From positions 62,001 to 126,000 of the forward strand of contig JAQMWT010000036.1 in NCBI GenBank assembly GCA_029834535.1: 64,000 bases of DNA. Direction: 5' to 3'. This document shows positions 13,815 to 24,443 of the stretch, piece by piece. The stretch comes from Chrysophaeum taylorii. Lineage: Eukaryota > Sar > Pelagophyceae > Pelagomonadales > Pelagomonadaceae. Under the pieces are notes generated by a model. The model had not been told where the DNA came from. It worked only from the letters and a program-made list of their open reading frames with translations, and did not search any database. Each line of letters starts with the position of its first letter. The stretch's first letter is position 1. Position numbers and translations under genes: made by a program.

Positions 13815-14798
13815 CTACTCGAGCTTGAAGGTGGTCCGGTAGGTGTTGGAGGTTTTGGTGTTGGGCTTGGCCGGAGCGCCGTAGAGGCGGACCGAGACGG
13901 CGTCGATTCCCTGGCGCTTGAGTTGCTGGAGGACGTGGCGAGAGTCGTAATTATGCGTCTCATCAAAAGCGAGATCGTCGTCGTCGTCGTCTTGGTCTTC
14001 GCGTCGGCGGATGCTCTCGACAGATTGGGTGCCGTCGGAGCGCGTGACCAACACTCGACGGAGGTTGTTGTTGTTGTTGTTGTTGTTGTTGGCAGCGTTA
14101 TCACCACCACCAGGAACGTGCCAGGCGTTCCGAATCATCAAGTCGAAATAATCGTCGCTGTCGATGCTCGCCGAGACGTTGGCGTAGTACTCGTGGAATT
14201 CGGCCTTGGAGACCTTTCCATCGCGTTCGCCGCCGACCTCGAAGGTGTCCAAGAACTCCTGAAGGACGTTGTTTGCGGTGGCCTTTCCGGCGATGACGTC
14301 GGGATGTTTGGAGGCATCGTATCGGTCGACAATGTCGTTGACGTCGACAAAGCCTGACTCGTCCTTGTCCAACACGGCAAACGCGCGGTCGACGAGCGCC
14401 GCGCGTCGAGGCCCGAGAGGTCCGCGAGCCGCGCGCAGGAACTCGTCGTAGTCGATTTTGCCGTTGGCGTCGCGGTCGAAGGCCGCGAAGAGGGCAGAGA
14501 CGTCCGCGTCGGCGAGGTCTAGACTCATCTCGCGCATGACCGTGGCAAACTCGGCGGCCGAGAGGGTCTTGGAGTTGTCGCGGTCGATGATGTGGAACTT
14601 GCGCGCGAGGCCCGCCAAGCCGCGAGCACCCATCTCGCCGAGCCTCGCGCGGACGCGCTCGACGACGCCCTTGGCGTCGCGGCGCCTGAGGGCGGTGCCG
14701 AGCGAGCCGACGGCGAGCGCGGCATCCGGCGAGGCTCCCATTTCTACGGCCGGTCGCCCCGCCGCGGCGGGAGGTTTTACGCGCGTCGAACGTCGTAA

Positions 14799-14834
<36 letters not shown>

Positions 14835-17018
14835 CTTTTTTTTCTCGCGCATGTCGGATCCGAGGACCGAGTGGAAGACGTCGTTGGGGGATTTGGTGGT
14901 AAGGGCGGCTCCGCGCCTGCTGGACGGCATTGGCGCCGACACGGGGCGGGCGGAGAATGATATCTGCGAACTGAACATGCCTCCGTGGCCCTGGTAGCCG
15001 TGCATCTTCTTGCCCGTTACCCCTTTCCGCGTCGCGCCTCCGGCCGCGCGCGTATTTTGCATCTCGCGAAAGGTCCTGGGCATCTTCTTCGCAAGGTCTG
15101 ACGACGACGACGACGACGAACCCCACCGCGACGAGGTCGTTGCTTTAAGCGCGTCGTCCCGCGGCGGGGGTGCCGCGGCGGCCGAAGCAACTCGGACGGC
15201 GTCGGCGACGCCCTGGGCGCGGATTCGACGGAGGATCTCGTCGGAATCTCGAGGCATCGCGAGGCCGAGGTCGTCGTCGACGCACTCGACCGTCTGCGAG
15301 CCGTCGGCGCGCGTGACGAGGACTCGGAGGTTTGCGGTGTTGGCGCACCAGCCCTCGCCGCCAGGGATGTGCCAGGCGTTGCGGAGGACGAGCTCGAAGT
15401 AGTCGTCGTCGTCGACGCTCGCCGACACGTTCGAGTAATAGTTTTCGAACTCTCGCGCCGTCACCTTGCCGTCTTGGTCGCCGCCGACGTCAAAAGTCTC
15501 CAAGAACTCGCGGTAGACGTCGTCTCGCGTTTTCGTGCCGGCGACGACGTCGGGGTGGTGGCTCGCGTCGAAGCGCGACGCGACCTCGGACGGCTCGACG
15601 GTGCCCGAGCCGTCGGAATCGAGGACGTCGAACGCCGCGCGCACCACGAGCTTGCGGCGTTGATTCATCTCGCCCCGCACTGCCCTCAAAAATTCCTCGT
15701 AGTCGATCGAGCCCGAGCCGTCGACGTCCACGCTCTGGAAAAGGAGGCGGATCTCGGCGTCGGTGAGGTTCAACATCCCGAGCTCGCGCACGGCCTTCTT
15801 GAACTCGACCATCGAGATCGCGCGGTCGTCCGCGATTTGCCGGAACTTGCGGCCGATGCCGATAATGCCTCTCACGCCGTGCTGCGCGAGCTGCCGCCGC
15901 GCGTCCATGAAGAGTCGTTCGACGCCGACCACGTCGCCGAGCGTGCCGCCGTCTCGGCCGCCGCACAAGAGCTGCTGCTGCCGCCGATTTTTGGTCGTCG
16001 TCAAAGGCGGGCGTTGCGGCCTCGGAGAAGGGGCGGCGATGGCGTCGGCGACGGACGACGCGGCGCTGCTGACGCCCGCGGCGGGCGCCTCGTCCGCGGG
16101 CTCGCGGCGGCGTTGTTGGGCGCGGCGGGCGGCCGCGACCGAAAGCGGGGCGGACCTGGTGGTCGTCGCGGGCGCCGGGGGCTCGGGCGGCGGCGGCTGC
16201 CAGACGGCGAGGATCGCGTCGAAGTCGTCGTCGGAGCGGATCGCGGCGCCGACGTTGGCGTGGTAGGCCTCGAACTCGGCGACCGTCGCGACGCCCGGAG
16301 ACTCGTCGCCGACGTCGAAGGTATCGAGGAAGAGGCGAAGTTGGGCGTCGGCCGTCGATTTGCGCGCGAGGACCTCGGGGTGGCTCGCCGCGTCGTATCG
16401 TTCGGCCACGTCCTGGGCCGGGACGCGAGAAGCGTCGGCGCCAAAAACGCGTCGCCACGCGCCGCGGACGGCCTCGCGGCGCGCCGCCGAGAGCGGCGGC
16501 CGCACCGTCGACAAGAAGTCGGCCCAGTCGACGGTGCCGTTTCCGTCGCGGTCGCAGGTCGCGAAGAGCGCCCGGAGCTCGACGGGCGCGACCTTCACGT
16601 CGCACTCGCGCAGGACGCGCGACAGCTCCTCGAGGGTCAGATGCCGCGAGCTGCCTGAAAAAAAAAGAAGGGTTATTACGTCCGTCCGTCTGTCTCGTCG
16701 TCGCTCTCCTCAGAAGCGCGCGCGCCTAGGCGACGACGCAAAGCGATTCGCGCCACGCAGATAGATATCTGTCGGTGAACCCACAACTTTCGCATCATCA
16801 TCGGAGAAGGCAACAACAACAACAACAACAACAGGACGCGCACCGGAGGAGGCGGTGGCCGAGACGGCGCGGAGCTTTCTCTCGAGCGCGACGAGGGCTC
16901 GGAGGCCGCGGCCGAAGACGAGGTCCGCGCGGAGCCTCGCGGCGATTGTCGCGACGCCCGGGTCGACGTCTACCTTGGTCGTCGTCGTCGTCGTCGTCGT
17001 CGTCTTGGCGGCCGCCAC
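13815..17018 (-). CDS. Tandem calcyphosin-like EF-hand protein, three modules
   Basis: Predicted calcium sensor of about 1,004 residues. Exons are 17018-16844 and 16654-13815, joined across a 189-nt GT-AG intron. It contains three calcyphosin-like modules, each with an RGL/RGI-type helix, paired EF-hands, a DAS.HPDV segment and a Y..NVSASID..DYF ending. Canonical loops visible include DRDGNGTVDWADF, DVDGSGSIDYEEF, DRDANGKIDYDEF and DKDESGFVDVNDI; the first module is most diverged. Modules 2 and 3 end in a tail containing LRVLVTRADGSQTVE or a close variant. Poly-Thr, poly-Asn and poly-Asp runs come from trinucleotide repeats. Family knowledge links calcyphosins to cilia; the link to the dynein next door is inference. 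Confidence 0.85.
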
Positions 17019-17084
17019 CTTGCGCGCGCTACGAAGAAGAGGGAGAAAAGTAGTTAAAGTTAAGCGCCTCGAGCAACGCGCGTC

Positions 17085-20000
17085 TCACGGGGCGGATCTT
17101 CCGGGGAGCGCGTCGCCGCCGGTCGCGCGCGAGGCGAGGCCGCCGACCATTCTGCGGCCGCGGGGACGGTCCTCGAACTTGCGGGAGACGAGCTCGGCGG
17201 CGGCCGCGACGTTGGCCGCGCCCGAGGCAGCAACGTTCGGGGCGCCCCCGTCGGCACCAAAGGCGAGGGGCGCGTCGTCGTCCTCGACGACGACGGCCGA
17301 CGAGGCGGAGACGCCGCAGTGGTCGCGGAGCGCGGCGACGAGGGCGTCGGCGTCGTCGAGGTCGAGGGCGCCGCGGAGGGCCGCGGGCAGGTGCTCGACG
17401 GTCTGGCGACCGTCGATCCGTCGCGCGACGACTGCGATATCGTCGCGGTCGTTCGGAAAGACGACGACGCTCGCCGGGAGGCGCCAGACGTCGCGGACAA
17501 AAGCGAAAAAAACGTCGTCATCCACAAGAACGGCGGAGAGGTCGGCGTGGAACTCGAAAAAGTCGCGCTTCGAAACGCGGCCGTCGGAGCGCGGGTCGAC
17601 GTCGAAGGTCTGGAGGAAGCTCTCGTAAGCCGCCTGCTTGGTCTGGCGTCCGGCGAGGACCGAGGGCGCTCGAGACGCGTCGAAGCGCGCCGCGAGGACC
17701 GAGGGCGCGATCGTGCCGTTGGCGTGGACGTCGACGCGCTCGAAGGCGAGCTCGACGAGGGTCGCGCGGCGCGGGGACATTTTCGGGCGGATCGCGTCGA
17801 GGCAGGCTTTGGACGCGGCCAAGCCGGTCGACTCGACGTCGACGTGCGAGAAAAGCGCGCGCAGCTCGGCGTCCGAGGCGTCTATTCCCGCGGCCCGCAC
17901 GGCCGACTTGAAGCTCGCGAGCGACGCGAAGCCCGCGTCGTCGCTCGCCGCGCGCAGGCTGCGTCGGAGCGCGACGAAGCCGTGCTGGCCGCGAGTCCGG
18001 AGCTGCGCGGCGAGCCGTCGCGCGACAGCCGCGACGCCCGCCGCCGCCGCGCCGTCTCCTGCCGACTGCGGCGCCGACGACGGCCCCGGGGCCTTGAAGA
18101 AGGAAAGGTCGCCGCGCCGGGCGTCCTCGGGTGCGCGCTCCCGCTCCCTGCGCTCGGCGGCAGCGAGCGAGGTCGCCATCGGCGGCGGCGGCGGCCGACC
18201 AAAGTCAAACGCTTCGCGCGTCGGCAGTTCGTCCACGAGCTCGGCGGTCGTCGCGTTGATGCCGCCGAGTTTGAGGCGGCGGATGGCCTCGCGCTCGCGG
18301 AAGCCGCCCTTGGCGTCGCGGAGGCCCGGCTCGTCGGGCAGCTCCTCGATAGTCGCGTAGCCGCTCGCGTGGACGGCGCGCACGCGGATTGTTGTCGCGG
18401 GCGCGGGAGAAGAGGATCGGTCCGCGACGCGCCAGACGCCGCGGACGTAGGCCTCGAAGCGCTCGTCGTCGGGCTCGTTGGCCGAGAGGAGGGCGTGGTA
18501 GGCCTCGAAGTCGGCGAGCGTGACGAGCCCCTCGCGCTCCGAGCCGACGTCGAAGTGTTCCATGAAGGCCGCGGTCCCGTCGGAAGACGCGGTCGGGTCA
18601 AACCTGCGCGCGACGACGTCGGGCGGCACGGCGCCCGCGCCCTCGGCGTCGATCGCGTCGAACGCGAGCCGCACGAGGGTCTTCCGCCTCGAGCTCATGG
18701 GCCCCGCGAGGGCCCGCGTCACCTCGAGGACCTCGACCCCCCGCTTGGACGACGACGACGACGACGACGACGGGTCGCGGTCCAAGACGAGGAAAACGGC
18801 CTCGGCGTCCTTGCGCGCGCGCTCGGCGCCCGTCCGCTCGAGCGCGTCGACGAACTCGCCCCGGCGCAAAAACCCGTCGCCGTCTTTGTCGGATTCGTGG
18901 AACGCGCGCTTCAGCGCGTGGTACCCGTGCGGCCCCATTTTCGCGACGCGCTGCCGGATTCGCGCGACCACCGACGCGACGCCGGGAGACCAGCCCTCCG
19001 GCGTCGTCGCGGGCTTCTGCTGCTGCCGGGGTGGTCTTCCCACGTTGGCGTCGTCGTCGTCGCCACCAGGCACGGAGACGTGGACGGCGTCGACGCCCTG
19101 CGCGCGCAGCCGGCGGATGATCTCGGACCGATCGCGCGGCATCTCGAGGCCGAGGTCGTCGCGAACGGCCTCGACGGCGCGCGAGCCGTCCGAACGCGCG
19201 ACGAGGACGCGAAGGTTGGCCGCGTTCCAGCCCTCGGGGCCGCCCGGGATGTGCCAGGCGTTGCGCATGACGAGCTCGAAGTAGTCGTCGTCGTCGATGG
19301 TCGAGGAGACGTTGGCGTAGTACTCGTCGAACTCGGCGCGCGTGACCTTGCCGTCGACGACGCCGCCCACGTCGAACGTGTCGAGGAAGTCGCGAAGAAC
19401 GTCGTCGGCCGTCTTGAGGCCCTTGAGGACGTCGGGGTGGCGCGACGCGTCGTAGCGGTGCACCATATCCTGGGGCTCGATCGCGCCGGACTTGTCGGCG
19501 TCGAGGATGTCGAAGGCGCGAGTCACGAGCCCCCGGCGCCGCGCGCTCATCTCGCCCCTCGCCGCTTTCAAAAACTCGGCGTAGTCGACGCCGCCCGAGC
19601 CGTCGCCATCCATCGCCCTAAACAACGCGCGGAGCTCGTCGTCCCGCAGCCCGAGGCCCTGCTCGCGCATGCTGCGACAGAACTCGGCCTCGTCCAGGAA
19701 GCCCGACTTGTCGCGGTCGCCAATTCGGAACCGGCGCGAGAGACCGACGATCCCGCGCGTTCCGCGCGACGCGAGGCTCTCGCGAACGGCCTCGAGGAGC
19801 GCCGCCGTCGGCTTGGCGTCGTCGACGGCCGCCTCGCCGAGGCTTTTCGGCTGCTGGCGCCGCGCCTTCGACGGCGCGCGCGGCACCCAGACGGCCTCCA
19901 TGACGGCCTCGAACTCGGCGTCGCCCACGAACGCCGCCGAGAGACGATAGAACGAGACGAGGCCGTCGCGCGTCACGCGACCGTTCACCAGCGTCCCCGA

Positions 20001-20444
20001 CTCGCGAAGGGCCTCGAGGAGCTCGCTCAAGACGCGCGAGGGCGTCGAGACCCCGCGCTCGACCTCGGGGTGCCGGTCGGCCCGGAAGCACGCGCCAACG
20101 TCCGACAGCGACGCCGCCTCGTCCGAGCCCGCAATGTTCCGGAACACGCGCTCGATCAAAGCCCGGCGGCGGGGGCTCACCTCCCCGGCGAGGCTGTTCA
20201 CGAAGGCCTGGACGTCGATCGTGTTGGTCCCGGCCGAGTCGAGCGACAGGAACAACGTCCGGACGTCGCCGTCGTTGAGGCGCAGTCCCGCCGACTCGAG
20301 CCCGCGGGCGAATTCCTCGAACGACACCACTCCGCGCCCGCTCGTGTCGAAGCTCCGGAAGCTCCGCAACAAGCTCGTCGCCCCCCGCGCCCCCTTCGCG
20401 GCCAGCATGTGCTGGACGCTCGCGATGATCCGCGCCTGGGCCAT
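17085..20444 (-). CDS. Tandem calcyphosin-like EF-hand protein, four modules
   Basis: Intronless, about 1,119 residues from ATG 20444; the open frame continues 21 nt upstream but only to a TTG codon. Four calcyphosin-like modules are recognisable. The second is best preserved, with loops DRDKSGFLDEAEF, DGDGSGGVDYAEF and DADKSGAIEPQDM, then Y..NVSSTIDDDDYFELV. Modules 1, 3 and 4 have several loops lacking acidic ligands and may be structural. Modules 2-4 carry the same kind of tail as the neighbouring gene (for example LRVLVARSDGSRAVE). It is clearly a paralogue of the gene 66 bp downstream on the same strand and probably arose by tandem duplication followed by module gain or loss. Partner and location are unknown. 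Confidence 0.85.
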   Translation of the reverse strand: MAQARIIASVQHMLAAKGARGATSLLRSFRSFDTSGRGVVSFEEFARGLESAGLRLNDGDVRTLFLSLDSAGTNTIDVQAFVNSLAGEVSPRRRALIERVFRNIAGSDEAASLSDVGACFRADRHPEVERGVSTPSRVLSELLEALRESGTLVNGRVTRDGLVSFYRLSAAFVGDAEFEAVMEAVWVPRAPSKARRQQPKSLGEAAVDDAKPTAALLEAVRESLASRGTRGIVGLSRRFRIGDRDKSGFLDEAEFCRSMREQGLGLRDDELRALFRAMDGDGSGGVDYAEFLKAARGEMSARRRGLVTRAFDILDADKSGAIEPQDMVHRYDASRHPDVLKGLKTADDVLRDFLDTFDVGGVVDGKVTRAEFDEYYANVSSTIDDDDYFELVMRNAWHIPGGPEGWNAANLRVLVARSDGSRAVEAVRDDLGLEMPRDRSEIIRRLRAQGVDAVHVSVPGGDDDDANVGRPPRQQQKPATTPEGWSPGVASVVARIRQRVAKMGPHGYHALKRAFHESDKDGDGFLRRGEFVDALERTGAERARKDAEAVFLVLDRDPSSSSSSSSKRGVEVLEVTRALAGPMSSRRKTLVRLAFDAIDAEGAGAVPPDVVARRFDPTASSDGTAAFMEHFDVGSEREGLVTLADFEAYHALLSANEPDDERFEAYVRGVWRVADRSSSPAPATTIRVRAVHASGYATIEELPDEPGLRDAKGGFREREAIRRLKLGGINATTAELVDELPTREAFDFGRPPPPPMATSLAAAERRERERAPEDARRGDLSFFKAPGPSSAPQSAGDGAAAAGVAAVARRLAAQLRTRGQHGFVALRRSLRAASDDAGFASLASFKSAVRAAGIDASDAELRALFSHVDVESTGLAASKACLDAIRPKMSPRRATLVELAFERVDVHANGTIAPSVLAARFDASRAPSVLAGRQTKQAAYESFLQTFDVDPRSDGRVSKRDFFEFHADLSAVLVDDDVFFAFVRDVWRLPASVVVFPNDRDDIAVVARRIDGRQTVEHLPAALRGALDLDDADALVAALRDHCGVSASSAVVVEDDDAPLAFGADGGAPNVAASGAANVAAAAELVSRKFEDRPRGRRMVGGLASRATGGDALPGRSAP

Positions 20445-20563
20445 CCTGTTGCCTTCTGGCGCCAACGGTGGTGGGTGGGCTTGTTGACTGCCGTTCGTTC
20501 AACGGGTCCCACTTCTCTTCAATCTTCAATCGCCGCTCCTCAGGTGCACTCACTGCACACCAA
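20445..20563. promoter_or_regulatory. Divergent promoter region (EF-hand gene / DEAD-box helicase)
   Basis: Only 119 bp separate the two divergent start codons, so both promoters must sit here or overlap the coding ends. No TATA box is obvious. Confidence 0.5.
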
Positions 20564-22183
20564 ATGTGGTTGCTCGCCATCATGCTCGCCTTGGTCCTCC
20601 AGCGCGCCGCCCTGCTCAAGCCCGCGCCGTCGAGTGGCCTTCTCCGCCGAAAGCTCACGACTCCTCCTGCTCCTGGGTCTCTCTCGGTGGCGTCCTTCTT
20701 CACGCTGCCCGAGGCGGCGCAGACCGCGATCCGCGACCTCGAGTGCGAGGTCGCGGCCCCGATCCAAGTCGAGTGCTGGCGGAGTCGCGCCGATAGCATG
20801 TGCGTGCACGCCCCCACGGGCTCGGGCAAGACGCTCGCGATGCTCCTGCCGGCGATGCAACACCTCTTCTGGAGCGAACCGGAGAGCGACGGCGCGCTCG
20901 TCGCGCTCGTGCCTTCGCGCGAGCTCGCGACCCAGCACGCGCGCTTGGCGAGCAAATTGCTCGGCGACGCTGAAAACGTGACGTGCGTCACGACCTCGAC
21001 CATCGGCGACGACGAGGGCACGCGTCGCGCGGCGGCCGCGCTCGCTTCGTCGCGATGCGTCGTCGCCACCCCCCGGGAACTCAGCCTCGTCCTCGAGGCC
21101 GAGACGCGACTCTACGTCACCTTCGCCTCGAGGGTCAAGGCCCTGATCCTTGACGAGCTCGACCTCCTGATGCCAGCGAGCAAATGCGAGTCGCGAGTCA
21201 CGCGCTGGCAAGACGTTGGCATGCATCCCGCCGAGGCGCTCGTCAAGCTCCTCGCGCGAAGGTCGATCGAAGACCTCCGCGTCGTCGCGGGCTCGGCGAC
21301 GCTCGACAAGGTCGCCAAGACCAAGCTCGAGCGATGCCTCAAGGGCGCGCGCGCCCCGGCGCTCAAGGCGCAGCTCCCGCTCGCCGTCGTCCGCCTCGGC
21401 GTTCTCGACGAAAATTCCGCCGCCGCCCTCACGACGAAGACCAAGCTGGCGACGACCCCCACCATCCGCACGACCCTCATTCCCAGGTCTATCGCCCACA
21501 CCTACGTGCGGATCGACAACAAGGCCGACGAGTCCGGCATCATCGACAGCCTCCGCCGCGCCGTCCGCGCGACCTCCGCGCGCGCTGCCCTCGTCTTCGT
21601 CTGCTCCTCCTCGGGACTCAAGATCCGCGCCATCGACTCAGGGCTTCGAGCTCGCGGCCTGCGCTGTCTAGTTCTCGGCGACGTCCTTTGGCCCTCGTCG
21701 GCCCGAAATCGCCGTCGCGCCGCTCACAAACAGATCAAGCGCGGCGCCCCCGACGACAGAAACGCCCGTCGCGCTCCGATCGAGGGCCTCGCCAAGCTCG
21801 CCGACGCCGCCTCCGCCGACCTCAACTCCATGCTTAGAACCGCGACCCCCGAAGAACCGCAACTCGTTGTGGCCGACCAGGCGGTCACGCGCGGTCTCCA
21901 CCTCGACGGCATAGATGCCGTCTTCGTCGTCGGAAGACCGTCCAACGCCGACACCTACCTCCACCTCGCGGGCCGGACAGCACGCGATCCCCTCAGTCAC
22001 GAGCGCCACCTCGACGCCGAAGACCCGCGCCGACAGCTCCAACACTATCATCATCACGCGGGGGCGGCGACTGGCACCGTCGTCACTCTCGCGAAGGAGC
22101 CCGACATCCGGATGCTTCGATCTTGGCTTGACAAGCTCGGAGTCAGCGACCTCCGCGAACTCGCTCTCGCGCAGTCGGCGTGA
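20564..22183 (+). CDS. DEAD-box-type RNA helicase, probably plastid-targeted
   Basis: ATP-dependent RNA helicase of 539 residues from the ATG at 20564. Motifs in order: TGSGKT (motif I), PSRELATQ (Ia), TPREL (Ib), DELD instead of DEAD (II), GSAT (III), ALVFVCSSSG (IV), ADQAVTRGLHLDG (V) and HLAGRTAR (VI). I chose this start because it opens a hydrophobic segment (MWLLAIMLALVLQRAA) followed by a Ser/Pro/Lys stretch, as in bipartite signals for secondary plastids. The frame is open 96 nt upstream, but that part overlaps the divergent promoter. Single exon. Its substrate could be plastid rRNA or mRNA; that is inference. Confidence 0.85.
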   Translation: MWLLAIMLALVLQRAALLKPAPSSGLLRRKLTTPPAPGSLSVASFFTLPEAAQTAIRDLECEVAAPIQVECWRSRADSMCVHAPTGSGKTLAMLLPAMQHLFWSEPESDGALVALVPSRELATQHARLASKLLGDAENVTCVTTSTIGDDEGTRRAAAALASSRCVVATPRELSLVLEAETRLYVTFASRVKALILDELDLLMPASKCESRVTRWQDVGMHPAEALVKLLARRSIEDLRVVAGSATLDKVAKTKLERCLKGARAPALKAQLPLAVVRLGVLDENSAAALTTKTKLATTPTIRTTLIPRSIAHTYVRIDNKADESGIIDSLRRAVRATSARAALVFVCSSSGLKIRAIDSGLRARGLRCLVLGDVLWPSSARNRRRAAHKQIKRGAPDDRNARRAPIEGLAKLADAASADLNSMLRTATPEEPQLVVADQAVTRGLHLDGIDAVFVVGRPSNADTYLHLAGRTARDPLSHERHLDAEDPRRQLQHYHHHAGAATGTVVTLAKEPDIRMLRSWLDKLGVSDLRELALAQSA

Positions 22184-22206
22184 TGGGCATGGATGATCTT
22201 TCTTTC

Positions 22207-22237
<31 letters not shown>

Positions 22238-22243
22238 GGACAG
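22207..22243. repeat. (GACA)n microsatellite
   Basis: About eight near-perfect GACA units, 24 bp after the helicase stop codon. Confidence 0.9.
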
Positions 22244-22256
22244 CGCGAGAAAGACA

Positions 22257-22294
22257 CAGAATAAATGAATAAATAAATAAAATGAATAAATAAC
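22257..22294 (+). terminator. Cluster of AATAAA-like polyadenylation signals
   Basis: Several overlapping AATAAA hexamers about 75-110 bp after the helicase stop. The position fits a 3' end-processing signal, although the tract could also be a simple A/T repeat. Confidence 0.45.
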
Positions 22295-22575
22295 CAGGCG
22301 CATGTGCAGGTTAGTGTCATCTACTACTACTAGTCTCTTTCTTTCTTGCGGCTCTGGTCCCGCACAACGCAGGGTCGCATCCCCGCCTCGTCTTGACCTT
22401 GCATGCCGATGTGGGCCTCTTTAATGGGACTTGCCAACTGCGGTTCGTACTATCTCGGTGAAATCTATTGATAGGTTTTCAGCTTGGAAGAGGAGAAGGC
22501 TGGCAGAAGCTAAATCCTATATGACGTGGTCTGTGTCAGCAGGAGCACATTTTTTGTGCCAACGCCGACATAGGC

Positions 22576-23822
22576 ATGCAGGTCGAGGGCCTGCATGGCG
22601 TGAAGAAGCCTCTGCTGCTCTCCCCTAGCCAGCAGGCGCTCATTTCGAAGAAGCTGGGGCCCGTCGACAAAGATCCGGCGGCCGCGTTGTCGCGGGCCGT
22701 CCGCGACGAAAGGCGCCGCGTTTTCGCGGTCGTGGCAGCGGCGACAGAGCGACACTGGCGCAAGGAAAGGAGTCGGCTTGTCGAGGTGACGTTCCGACGC
22801 AGCGACCTCGGACTACGGCTGGCTCTTGTCGGCGGGGGGCGCGAGAGAGTGGAGGTCGCGGAGACGCGCGAGGAGTGCGAGCATTTTCCCGACACCGTCC
22901 GGCCGACGGACGAGCTGGTCGCGGTCAATGGCCGCCTGGTGATCGAGCCGTCGCGCGAGTCATTTCCGTGCCTTGTTGCTGAGATTTCCGCCCGCAGACC
23001 ACTCACCTTGACGTTTTCCAAGGGCTTGGCGAGGAGAGACAAGGCGTTTGCACAGCAGCAGCTCACCCGCAGCCATCGGCTGCCCGACGATGGGCGGCGC
23101 CTAAGGCGAGAGAAGGCCATCATCGAGGCGCGAGCTGCAGCCGAGCGCGAGATCAAAGACGACATCGAGTGCGACTGCTTCCGTAAGCACCTGCTCAGAG
23201 GGGCGTGCCACGCGAGCGTCGTCGTCGCTCCGGTTCTCGCGCCAGGCCCGTGCCGCGAAACGTCGACGATACGGCGCGGTGACTTTGTGCGGGTGCGGCG
23301 CGGCGTGGTTCCGAGGCTGGGCTGGGGTGACGTGACCCATTCCTCGGTTGGGCTCGTGACCAGGGTGGAACGAGACAAGTACGCTTTCGTCGCGTGCACC
23401 GTCTGTTTCAACAAAAAGATCACCGCATGGCTCTGTGACGCGGCCGATCTCGAGGCTATCTTTGAAGAGATCACAGATTCAACGCCAGACGAGGTCCCGG
23501 GCGAGGTCGAGCTTCTCCGCAAGGAACGAGCTTATATCTTCGAAGCGCATCCCGAACAGGCGCAGATTGACGCCGCGCGCTGCTTCGTCCAAGAGGACGT
23601 CGCCTTCTTGGTCGAGGACGAGCGCCACTCGCGTCCACGACATCTTGTCGGCTCGACGCACGCGGCACACGCCGCCCTCGTGAAAGGGCACCACGACCTC
23701 CTCCGCCGTTGGCAAGCACCAGACGCTCATGATTTCACCGACATCTTCACCACGCGGCGTACGGAGACCACACAGTCACTCGATGTCTTCGAACTCATTT
23801 CGCCGGAGGAGGGCGATCTCCC

Positions 23823-23864
<42 letters not shown>

Positions 23865-23916
23865 CGACGCCTCTGAACTCTGCGAACTCAACACGATGAG
23901 CACATTCGGCACTTAA
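22576..23916 (+). CDS. PDZ-like plus MIB/KEG-type SH3-repeat protein
   Basis: 446 residues, single exon. Residues about 70-145 look like a PDZ domain: an LGLRL carboxylate-loop analogue, then DELVAVNGRLV. Residues about 235-300 (RRGDFVRVRRGVVPRLGWGD, then SVGLVTRV) match the basic-WGW pattern of the SH3-like repeats in Mind bomb and KEG ubiquitin ligases. No RING or kinase domain is seen, so ligase activity cannot be claimed. The C-terminus has a 13-residue Asp run followed by a short tail. PDZ and MIB-type repeats both bind peptides, so an adaptor or scaffold role is the safest inference. The start might lie in an upstream exon, because a CAG just after the ATG could be a splice acceptor. 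Confidence 0.65.
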
Positions 23917-24363
23917 CCTGCTTGGCTCCACAATAATGCGTGCTCTTTTGGTACTAGTCCCCTCTCAAGAGCTGGCGGGCGCGTCGTGTACATCCCCATC
24001 TTCATTTCTTGTCGCGGGCTGTGCTCAATGTATACTACGCGTGCCTTCGGGTTGGTATAGGTCCGTGGATGGAGCAGGCTCAAAGGCACCCGCCGTCGAC
24101 AGAGAGAAATTGGAACTGGAGGGGAACCTGCGTTCAGCCTTCTCCCAGGGCTTCTGACCCAGTCGCCTGCGTGCACAAGTGTGGAGGAGGAGAACCTTCG
24201 GCGATCTCATTGACGATGCCGCCTCGAACATTGGGGGGGACGCCGCTGGCCAGCCGCCGGGCAGAGGACAAAAGTCCCTTACCCCGATTAGTAGGCCTCG
24301 AGATACCTCCGCCTTCGAGGCATTCCTCACGTCTCTCCACACAATCCACTAACCCCCCCCCCG

Positions 24364-24417
24364 TAAGCTGCTTTGATGAGCGCACGTTCGCTAACCTTTG
24401 AGTTTACTCCTAACCCC
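24364..24417 (-). repeat. Dispersed repeat, copy A
   Basis: In minus orientation this reads GGGTTAGGAGT, then AACTCAAAGGTT, a spacer, then ATCAAAGCAGCTTA. The same blocks in the same order occur at 48427-48530 and 59784-59863. Confidence 0.7.
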
Positions 24418-24443
24418 CCTCACCAGTCGACCATTTAGAAATC

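Larger units (their letters stand above)
22184..22575. other. Intergenic spacer with GACA array and AATAAA-rich tail
   Basis: Holds the helicase 3' region and the leader of the next gene. No gene is recognised. Microsatellite and AATAAA tracts are listed separately. Confidence 0.6.

Noticed and set aside
17319-20981. 1,220-residue open frame on the plus strand
   Set aside because: Antisense shadow of the four-module EF-hand gene; Arg/Gly-rich with no domain, produced by GC-rich codon bias.
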